From the NCBI GenBank assembly GCA_947561715.1, contig OX387203.1, forward strand, positions 13,516,001 through 13,580,000: 64,000 bases of DNA. Reading direction: 5' to 3'. This stretch comes from Ascidia mentula. Taxonomy: Eukaryota > Chordata > Ascidiacea > Phlebobranchia > Ascidiidae. This document shows positions 54,040 through 64,000 of the stretch, in pieces. The number at the start of each line of letters is the position of its first letter. Positions within the stretch are counted from its first letter, which is position 1. The translations under genes were made by a program, and so were the position numbers. The notes below the pieces were generated by a model. That model ran no database searches and was not told the origin of the DNA. It was given only the letters and a program-made list of their open reading frames with translations.

Positions 54040-57000
54040 TGATGCTTGCCTTAGTCAAATAGAATGTCGACTGGAGGGAATGGGGCGGAGGTTGGCCTGG
54101 TGGGCACTTGGAGTGGTTGGGACATCGCAAGCGCGTGGAATGGCAATTTCCAACACTGAGTGCCGCCGTATTTGCCACATTTGCATCGACAAGGAGAGCA
54201 TCCTAGCCTCTGGACAGCAATAGGGCATGGTGAGCAAGCATGCTCTGTGACGTCACAATTTCTATTGTGACAGAGGTCTACACGGTGGGCATTTCCCACC
54301 TCCGGTACTTATTCTCATAGAAATAAAATCATGCGCGCCCAAGTACAAAAGCAGCCTGGCCGCTGTACAGTAATTTGGCATAATGAGCACGAGCCGGCGT
54401 CGTCGACGCGGCAACGACGGCGGGGGGCCTTAACAAACGATTACGTAGTTAAAAAGTAGCCCGGACAGGACGTGATGCTTACCTTATTCAAATAGAATGT
54501 CGACTGGTGGCAGAAGGTCGGAGCTTGGCCTGGTGGGCACTTGGAGTGGTTGCGACATGGCAAGCACGTGGAATGGCGATTTTCAACACTGAGAGTGCAG
54601 CGGTAATCACCACGCTTGCAACGACAGAAAAGTATGCCTGCCGCTGGACAGTAATTGGGCATAATGAGCACGAGCCGGCGTCGTCGACGCGGCAACGACG
54701 GCGGGGGGCCTTTGCAAACGATTAAGTAGTTAAAAAAGTAGCCCGGACAGGGCGTGATGCTTACCTTATTCAAATAGAATGTCGACTGGTGGGAGAGGGT
54801 CGGAGCTTGGCCTGGTGGGCACTTGGAGTGGTTGGGACATCGCAAGCACGTGGAATGGCAATTTTCAACACTGAGTGCCGCCGTATTTGTCACATTTGCA
54901 TCGACAAGGAGAGCATCCCAGCCTCTGGACAACAACAGGCTACAGTGAGCAAGCATGCTCTGTGACGTCACAATTTCTATTGTGACAGAGGTCTACACGG
55001 TGGGCATTTCCCACCTCCTATACTTATTCACATAGAAACAAAATCATGCGCGCCCAAGTAAAAAAGCAGCCTAGCCGCTGTACAGTAATTGGGCATAATG
55101 AGCACGAGTCGTCGTCGACGCGGCAACGACGGCAGGGGGTCTTTGCAAACGATTAAGTAGTTAAAAAGTAGCCCGGACAGGGCGTGATGCTTACCTTATT
55201 CAAATAGAATGTCGACTGGTGGGAGAGGGGCGGAGCTTGGCCTGGTGGGCACTTGGAGTGGTTGCGACATGGCGAGCACGTGGAATGGCAATTTTCAACA
55301 CTGAGAGTGCAGCGGTAATTACCACGCTTGCAACGACAGAAAAGTATGCCTGCCGCTGGACAGTAATTGGGCATAATGAGCACGAGCCGGCGTCGTCGAC
55401 GCGGCAACGACGGCGGGGGGCCTTTGCAAACGATTAAGTAGTTAAAAAAGTAGCCCGGACAGGGCGTGATGCTTACCTTATTCAAATAGAATGTCGACTG
55501 GTGGGAGAGGGTCGGAGCTTGGCCTGGTGGGCACTTGGAGTGGTTGGGACATCGCAAGCACGTGGAATGGCAATTTTCAACACTGAGTGCCGCCGTATTT
55601 GTCACATTTGCATCGACAAGGAGAGCATCCCAGCCTCTGGACAACAACAGGCTACAGTGAGCAAGCATGCTCTGTGACGTCACAATTTCTATTGTGACAG
55701 AGTTCTACACGGTGGGCATTTCCCACCTCCTATACTTATTCACATAGAAACAAAATCATGCGCGCCCAAGTAAAAAAGCAGCCTAGCCGCTGTACAGTAA
55801 TTGGGCATAATGAGCACGAGTCGTCGTCGACGCGGCAACGACGGCAGGGGGTCTTTGCAAACGATTAAGTAGTTAAAAAGTAGCCCGGACAGGGCGTGAT
55901 GCTTACCTTATTCAAATAGAATGTCGACTGGTGGGAGAGGGGCGGAGCTTGGCCTGGTGGGCACTTGGAGTGGTTGCGACATGGCGAGCACGTGGAATGG
56001 CAATTTTCAACACTGAGAGTGCAGCGGTAATTACCACGCTTGCAACGACAGAAAAGTATGCCTGCCGCTGGACAGTAATTGGGCATAATGAGCACGAGCC
56101 GGCGTCGTCGACGCGGCAACGACGGCGGGGGGCCTTTGCAAACGATTAAGTAGTTAAAAAAGTAGCCCGGACAGGGCGTGATGCTTACCTTATTCAAATA
56201 GAATGTCGACTGGTGGGAGAGGGTCGGAGCTTGGCCTGGTGGGCACTTGGAGTGGTTGGGACATCGCAAGCACGTGGAATGGCAATTTTCAACACTGAGT
56301 GCCGCCGTATTTGTCACATTTGCATCGACAAGGAGAGCATCCCAGCCTCTGGACAACAACAGGCTACAGTGAGCAAGCATGCTCTGTGACGTCACAATTT
56401 CTATTGTGACAGAGGTCTACACGGTGGGCATTTCCCACCTCCTATACTTATTCACATAGAAACAAAATCATGCGCGCCCAAGTAAAAAAGCAGCCTAGCC
56501 GCTGTACAGTAATTGGGCATAATGAGCACGAGTCGTCGTCGACGCGGCAACGACGGCAGGGGGTCTTTGCAAACGATTAAGTAGTTAAAAAGTAGCCCGG
56601 ACAGGGCGTGATGCTTACCTTATTCAAATAGAATGTCGACTGGTGGGAGAGGGGCGGAGCTTGGCCTGGTGGGCACTTGGAGTGGTTGCGACATGGCGAG
56701 CACGTGGAATGGCAATTTTCAACACTGAGAGTGCAGCGGTAATTACCACGCTTGCAACGACAGAAAAGTATGCCTGCCGCTGGACAGTAATTGGGCATAA
56801 TGAGCACGAGCCGGCGTCGTCGACGCGGCAACGACGGCGGGGGGCCTTTGCAAACGATTAAGTAGTTAAAAAAGTAGCCCGGACAGGGCGTGATGCTTAC
56901 CTTATTCAAATAGAATGTCGACTGGTGGGAGAGGGTCGGAGCTTGGCCTGGTGGGCACTTGGAGTGGTTGGGACATCGCAAGCACGTGGAATGGCAATTT

Positions 57001-60000
57001 TCAACACTGAGTGCCGCCGTATTTGTCACATTTGCATCGACAAGGAGAGCATCCCAGCCTCTGGACAACAACAGGCTACAGTGAGCAAGCATGCTCTGTG
57101 ACGTCACAATTTCTATTGTGACAGAGTTCTACACGGTGGGCATTTCCCACCTCCTATACTTATTCACATAGAAACAAAATCATGCGCGCCCAAGTAAAAA
57201 AGCAGCCTAGCCGCTGTACAGTAATTGGGCATAATGAGCACGAGTCGTCGTCGACGCGGCAACGACGGCAGGGGGTCTTTGCAAACGATTAAGTAGTTAA
57301 AAAGTAGCCCGGACAGGGCGTGATGCTTACCTTATTCAAATAGAATGTCGACTGGTGGGAGAGGGGCGGAGCTTGGCCTGGTGGGCACTTGGAGTGGTTG
57401 CGACATGGCGAGCACGTGGAATGGCAATTTTCAACACTGAGAGTGCAGCGGTAATTACCACGCTTGCAACGACAGAAAAGTATGCCTGCCGCTGGACAGT
57501 AATTGGGCATAATGAGCACGAGCCGGCGTCGTCGACGCGGCAACGACGGCGGGGGGCCTTTGCAAACGATTAAGTAGTTAAAAAAGTAGCCCGGACAGGG
57601 CGTGATGCTTACCTTATTCAAATAGAATGTCGACTGGTGGGAGAGGGTCGGAGCTTGGCCTGGTGGGCACTTGGAGTGGTTGGGACATCGCAAGCACGTG
57701 GAATGGCAATTTTCAACACTGAGTGCCGCCGTATTTGTCACATTTGCATCGACAAGGAGAGCATCCCAGCCTCTGGACAACAACAGGCTACAGTGAGCAA
57801 GCATGCTCTGTGACGTCACAATTTCTATTGTGACAGAGGTCTACACGGTGGGCATTTCCCACCTCCGGTACTTATTCTCATAGAAATAAAATCATGCGCG
57901 CCCAAGTACAAAAGCAGCCTGGCCGCTGTACAGTAATTTGGCATAATGAGCACGAGCCGGCGTCGTCGACGCGGCAACGACGGCGGGGGGCCTTAACAAA
58001 CGATTACGTAGTTAAAAAGTAGCCCGGACAGGACGTGATGCTTACCTTATTCAAATAGAATGTCGACTGGTGGCAGAAGGTCGGAGCTTGGCCTGGTGGG
58101 CACTTGGAGTGGTTGCGACATGGCAAGCACGTGGAATGGCGATTTTCAACACTGAGAGTGCAGCGGTAATCACCACGCTTGCAACGACAGAAAAGTATGC
58201 CTGCCGCTGGACAGTAATTGGGCATAATGAGCACGAGCCGGCGTCGTCGACGCGGCAACGACGGCGGGGGGCCTTTGCAAACGATTAAGTAGTTAAAAAG
58301 TAGCCCGGACAGGGCGTGATGCTTACCTTATTCAAATAGAATGTCGACTGGTGGCAGAAGGTCGGAGCTTGGCCTGGTGGGCACTTGGAGTGGTTGCGAC
58401 ATGGCAAGCACGTGGAATGGCAATTTTCAACACTGAGAGTGCAGCGGTAATCACCACGCTTGCAACGACAGAAAAGTATGCCTGCCGCTGGACAGTAATT
58501 GGGCATAATGAGCACGAGCCGTCGTCGTCGACGCGGCAACGACGGCGGGGGGCCTTTGCAAACGATTAAGTAGTTAAAAAGTAGCCCGGACAGGGCGTGA
58601 TGCTTACCTTATTCAAATAGAATGTCGACTGGAGGGAATGGGGCGGAGGTTGGCCTGGTGGGCACTTGGAGTGGTTGGGACATCGCAAGCGCGTGGAATG
58701 GCAATTTCCAACACTGAGTGCCGCCGTATTTGCCACATTTGCATCGACAAGGAGAGCATCCTAGCCTCTGGACAGCAATAGGGCATGGTGAGCAAGCATG
58801 CTCTGTGACGTCACAATTTCTATTGTGACAGAGGTCTACACGGTGGGCATTTCCCACCTCCGGTACTTATTCTCATAGAAATAAAATCATGCGCGCCCAA
58901 GTACAAAAGCAGCCTGGCCGCTGTACAGTAATTTGGCATAATGAGCACGAGCCGGCGTCGTCGACGCGGCAACGACGGCGGGGGGCCTTAACAAACGATT
59001 ACGTAGTTAAAAAGTAGCCCGGACAGGACGTGATGCTTACCTTATTCAAATAGAATGTCGACTGGTGGCAGAGGGTCGGAGCTTGGCCTGGTGGGCACTT
59101 GGAGTGGTTGCGACATGGCAAGCACGTGGAATGGCGATTTTCAACACTGAGAGTGCAGCGGTAATCACCACGCTTGCAACGACAGAAAAGTATGCCTGCC
59201 GCTGGACAGTAATTGGGCATAATGAGCACGAGCCGTCGTCGTCGACGCGGCAACGACGGCGGGGGGCCTTTGCAAACGATTAAGTAGTTAAAAAGTAGCC
59301 CGGACAGGGCGTGATGCTTACCTTATTCAAATAGAATGTCGACTGGAGGGAATGGGGCGGAGGTTGGCCTGGTGGGCACTTGGAGTGGTTGGGACATCGC
59401 AAGCGCGTGGAATGGCAATTTCCAACACTGAGTGCCGCCGTATTTGCCACATTTGCATCGACAAGGAGAGCATCCTAGCCTCTGGACAGCAATAGGGCAT
59501 GGTGAGCAAGCATGCTCTGTGACGTCACAATTTCTATTGTGACAGAGGTCTACACGGTGGGCATTTCCCACCTCCGGTACTTATTCTCATAGAAATAAAA
59601 TCATGCGCGCCCAAGTACAAAAGCAGCCTGGCCGCTGTACAGTAATTTGGCATAATGAGCACGAGCCGGCGTCGTCGACGCGGCAACGACGGCGGGGGGC
59701 CTTAACAAACGATTACGTAGTTAAAAAGTAGCCCGGACAGGACGTGATGCTTACCTTATTCAAATAGAATGTCGACTGGTGGCAGAGGGTCGGAGCTTGG
59801 CCTGGTGGGCACTTGGAGTGGTTGCGACATGGCAAGCACGTGGAATGGCGATTTTCAACACTGAGAGTGCAGCGGTAATCACCACGCTTGCAACGACAGA
59901 AAAGTATGCCTGCCGCTGGACAGTAATTGGGCATAATGAGCACGAGCCGTCGTCGTCGACGCGGCAACGACGGCGGGGGGCCTTTGCAAACGATTAAGTA

Positions 60001-63000
60001 GTTAAAAAGTAGCCCGGACAGGGCGTGATGCTTACCTTATTCAAATAGAATGTCGACTGGAGGGAATGGGGCGGAGGTTGGCCTGGTGGGCACTTGGAGT
60101 GGTTGGGACATCGCAAGCGCGTGGAATGGCAATTTCCAACACTGAGTGCCGCCGTATTTGCCACATTTGCATCGACAAGGAGAGCATCCTAGCCTCTGGA
60201 CAGCAATAGGGCATGGTGAGCAAGCATGCTCTGTGACGTCACAATTTCTATTGTGACAGAGGTCTACACGGTGGGCATTTCCCACCTCCTATACTTATTC
60301 ACATAGAAACAAAATCATGCGCGCCCAAGTAAAAAAGCAGCCTAGCCGCTGTACAGTAATTGGGCATAATGAGCACGAGTCGTCGTCGACGCGGCAACGA
60401 CGGNNNNNNNNNNNNNNNNNNNNNNNNNNNNNNNNNNNNNNNNNNNNNNNNNNNNNNNNNNNNNNNNNNNNNNNNNNNNNNNNNNNNNNNNNNNNNNNNN
60501 NNNNNNNNNNNNNNNNNNNNNNNNNNNNNNNNNNNNNNNNNNNNNNNNNNNNNNNNNNNNNNNNNNNNNNNNNNNNNNNNNNNNNNNNNNNNNNNNNNNN
60601 NNNGACTGGTGGCAGAGGGTCGGAGCTTGGCCTGGTGGGCACTTGGAGTGGTTGCGACATGGCAAGCACGTGGAATGGCGATTTTCAACACTGAGAGTGC
60701 AGCGGTAATCACCACGCTTGCAACGACAGAAAAGTATGCCTGCCGCTGGACAGTAATTGGGCATAATGAGCACGAGCCGTCGTCGTCGACGCGGCAACGA
60801 CGGCGGGGGGCCTTTGCAAACGATTAAGTAGTTAAAAAGTAGCCCGGACAGGGCGTGATGCTTACCTTATTCAAATAGAATGTCGACTGGAGGGAATGGG
60901 GCGGAGGTTGGCCTGGTGGGCACTTGGAGTGGTTGGGACATCGCAAGCGCGTGGAATGGCAATTTCCAACACTGAGTGCCGCCGTATTTGCCACATTTGC
61001 ATCGACAAGGAGAGCATCCTAGCCTCTGGACAGCAATAGGGCATGGTGAGCAAGCATGCTCTGTGACGTCACAATTTCTATTGTGACAGAGGTCTACACG
61101 GTGGGCATTTCCCACCTCCGGTACTTATTCTCATAGAAATAAAATCATGCGCGCCCAAGTACAAAAGCAGCCTGGCCGCTGTACAGTAATTTGGCATAAT
61201 GAGCACGAGCCGGCGTCGTCGACGCGGCAACGACGGCGGGGGGCCTTAACAAACGATTACGTAGTTAAAAAGTAGCCCGGACAGGACGTGATGCTTACCT
61301 TATTCAAATAGAATGTCGACTGGTGGCAGAGGGTCGGAGCTTGGCCTGGTGGGCACTTGGAGTGGTTGCGACATGGCAAGCACGTGGAATGGCGATTTTC
61401 AACACTGAGAGTGCAGCGGTAATCACCACGCTTGCAACGACAGAAAAGTATGCCTGCCGCTGGACAGTAATTGGGCATAATGAGCACGAGCCGTCGTCGT
61501 CGACGCGGCAACGACGGCGGGGGGCCTTTGCAAACGATTAAGTAGTTAAAAAGTAGCCCGGACAGGGCGTGATGCTTACCTTATTCAAATAGAATGTCGA
61601 CTGGAGGGAATGGGGCGGAGGTTGGCCTGGTGGGCACTTGGAGTGGTTGGGACATCGCAAGCGCGTGGAATGGCAATTTCCAACACTGAGTGCCGCCGTA
61701 TTTGCCACATTTGCATCGACAAGGAGAGCATCCTAGCCTCTGGACAGCAATAGGGCATGGTGAGCAAGCATGCTCTGTGACGTCACAATTTCTATTGTGA
61801 CAGAGGTCTACACGGTGGGCATTTCCCACCTCCGGTACTTATTCTCATAGAAATAAAATCATGCGCGCCCAAGTACAAAAGCAGCCTGGCCGCTGTACAG
61901 TAATTTGGCATAATGAGCACGAGCCGGCGTCGTCGACGCGGCAACGACGGCGGGGGGCCTTAACAAACGATTACGTAGTTAAAAAGTAGCCCGGACAGGA
62001 CGTGATGCTTACCTTATTCAAATAGAATGTCGACTGGTGGCAGAGGGTCGGAGCTTGGCCTGGTGGGCACTTGGAGTGGTTGCGACATGGCAAGCACGTG
62101 GAATGGCGATTTTCAACACTGAGAGTGCAGCGGTAATCACCACGCTTGCAACGACAGAAAAGTATGCCTGCCGCTGGACAGTAATTGGGCATAATGAGCA
62201 CGAGCCGTCGTCGTCGACGCGGCAACGACGGCGGGGGGCCTTTGCAAACGATTAAGTAGTTAAAAAGTAGCCCGGACAGGGCGTGATGCTTACCTTATTC
62301 AAATAGAATGTCGACTGGAGGGAATGGGGCGGAGGTTGGCCTGGTGGGCACTTGGAGTGGTTGGGACATCGCAAGCGCGTGGAATGGCAATTTCCAACAC
62401 TGAGTGCCGCCGTATTTGCCACATTTGCATCGACAAGGAGAGCATCCTAGCCTCTGGACAGCAATAGGGCATGGTGAGCAAGCATGCTCTGTGACGTCAC
62501 AATTTCTATTGTGACAGAGGTCTACACGGTGGGCATTTCCCACCTCCGGTACTTATTCTCATAGAAATAAAATCATGCGCGCCCAAGTACAAAAGCAGCC
62601 TGGCCGCTGTACAGTAATTTGGCATAATGAGCACGAGCCGGCGTCGTCGACGCGGCAACGACGGCGGGGGGCCTTAACAAACGATTACGTAGTTAAAAAG
62701 TAGCCCGGACAGGACGTGATGCTTACCTTATTCAAATAGAATGTCGACTGGTGGCAGAGGGTCGGAGCTTGGCCTGGTGGGCACTTGGAGTGGTTGCGAC
62801 ATGGCAAGCACGTGGAATGGCGATTTTCAACACTGAGAGTGCAGCGGTAATCACCACGCTTGCAACGACAGAAAAGTATGCCTGCCGCTGGACAGTAATT
62901 GGGCATAATGAGCACGAGCCGTCGTCGTCGACGCGGCAACGACGGCGGGGGGCCTTTGCAAACGATTAAGTAGTTAAAAAGTAGCCCGGACAGGGCGTGA

Positions 63001-64000
63001 TGCTTACCTTATTCAAATAGAATGTCGACTGGAGGGAATGGGGCGGAGGTTGGCCTGGTGGGCACTTGGAGTGGTTGGGACATCGCAAGCGCGTGGAATG
63101 GCAATTTCCAACACTGAGTGCCGCCGTATTTGCCACATTTGCATCGACAAGGAGAGCATCCTAGCCTCTGGACAGCAATAGGGCATGGTGAGCAAGCATG
63201 CTCTGTGACGTCACAATTTCTATTGTGACAGAGGTCTACACGGTGGGCATTTCCCACCTCCGGTACTTATTCTCATAGAAATAAAATCATGCGCGCCCAA
63301 GTACAAAAGCAGCCTGGCCGCTGTACAGTAATTTGGCATAATGAGCACGAGCCGGCGTCGTCGACGCGGCAACGACGGCGGGGGGCCTTAACAAACGATT
63401 ACGTAGTTAAAAAGTAGCCCGGACAGGACGTGATGCTTACCTTATTCAAATAGAATGTCGACTGGTGGCAGAGGGTCGGAGCTTGGCCTGGTGGGCACTT
63501 GGAGTGGTTGCGACATGGCAAGCACGTGGAATGGCGATTTTCAACACTGAGAGTGCAGCGGTAATCACCACGCTTGCAACGACAGAAAAGTATGCCTGCC
63601 GCTGGACAGTAATTGGGCATAATGAGCACGAGCCGTCGTCGTCGACGCGGCAACGACGGCGGGGGGCCTTTGCAAACGATTAAGTAGTTAAAAAGTAGCC
63701 CGGACAGGGCGTGATGCTTACCTTATTCAAATAGAATGTCGACTGGAGGGAATGGGGCGGAGGTTGGCCTGGTGGGCACTTGGAGTGGTTGGGACATCGC
63801 AAGCGCGTGGAATGGCAATTTCCAACACTGAGTGCCGCCGTATTTGCCACATTTGCATCGACAAGGAGAGCATCCTAGCCTCTGGACAGCAATAGGGCAT
63901 GGTGAGCAAGCATGCTCTGTGACGTCACAATTTCTATTGTGACAGAGGTCTACACGGTGGGCATTTCCCACCTCCGGTACTTATTCTCATAGAAATAAAA
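54040..64000 (-). repeat. Tandem array block 6 (A'-C then A-B, with gap)
   Basis: Exon-like parts start at B 54050, A 54483, C 54765, A' 55195, C 55477, A' 55907, C 56189, A' 56619, C 56901, A' 57331, hybrid 57613 (C start, B end), A 58046, A 58327, B 58608, A 59041, B 59322, A 59755, hybrid 60036 (B start, C end, running into the gap), A partial after the gap, B 60866, A 61299, B 61580, A 62013, B 62294, A 62727, B 63008, A 63441, B 63722 (continues beyond the window). In the C units the gaggtc/gagttc marker alternates strictly (54765 g, 55477 t, 56189 g, 56901 t, 57613 g), so there is a 1424-bp higher-order period in this part. Confidence 0.95.
60404..60603. other. Assembly gap (200 N)
   Basis: Exactly 200 N within the array, the round size used as a placeholder by scaffolding software. 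The left side ends inside a C-type tail, the right side starts inside an A exon (gactggtggcag). Confidence 0.98.

Noticed and set aside
60295..60827. Open frames spanning the N gap
   Set aside because: Their middle is unknown sequence; no product can be supported.
1..64000. Telomeric or rDNA array
   Set aside because: No short telomere-type repeats and no rRNA-like sequence in any unit.

Overview
This is eukaryotic, almost certainly metazoan (probably invertebrate) repeat-dense DNA. The signs are a two-ORF non-LTR retrotransposon of the apurinic-endonuclease type, tandem cassettes carrying spliceosomal 5' and 3' splice-site motifs, and a 200-N assembly gap. There are no bacterial operons, rRNAs, tRNAs or CRISPR arrays. 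I cannot name the species. The whole window consists of two things: a tandem repeat array and five copies of one LINE.

Layout (plus coordinates; everything reads on the minus strand): array block 1 at 1-3160, LINE copy 1 at 3161-9181, block 2 at 9182-11742, LINE 2 at 11743-17763, block 3 at 17764-25157, LINE 3 at 25158-31178, block 4 at 31179-32163, LINE 4 at 32164-38184, block 5 at 38185-48018, LINE 5 at 48019-54039, block 6 at 54040-64000 with a 200-N gap at 60404-60603. The LINEs make up about 30 kb and the array about 34 kb (roughly 96 units).

The array is built from four related units: A (281 bp), A' (282 bp), B (433 bp) and C (430 bp), mostly arranged as A-B dimers of 714 bp or A'-C dimers of 712 bp. 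Read on the minus strand, every unit looks like a Cys-rich exon plus a 54-55 nt intron (donor AAG|GTAAGC, acceptor CAAAG| or TTAAG|). The A exon is 227 nt, one base short of a symmetric 76-codon module. B and C contain an internally deleted exon copy followed by a second, divergent copy. Frameshifts and stops mean the units shown do not form one continuous reading frame, so the array is best read as a satellite derived from a tandemly duplicated exon.

Each LINE is about 6.02 kb, apparently full length, and carries ORF1 (RRM-like region, CCHC knuckle, unusual C-terminal Cys cluster) and ORF2 (AP-endonuclease, reverse transcriptase, C-terminal CCHC). All five copies encode identical proteins, keep identical spacing, lie in the same orientation, and sit at exactly the same position inside the putative intron of the array unit, replacing about 10 nt between the donor and the branch/acceptor region. 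This is the main result: a Tx1/L1-like LINE that is either specific for the intron of a tandem exon-derived satellite or has been amplified with it. The shared 5' flank favours amplification of an inserted unit; the different 3' flanks favour repeated insertion or recombination in the array.
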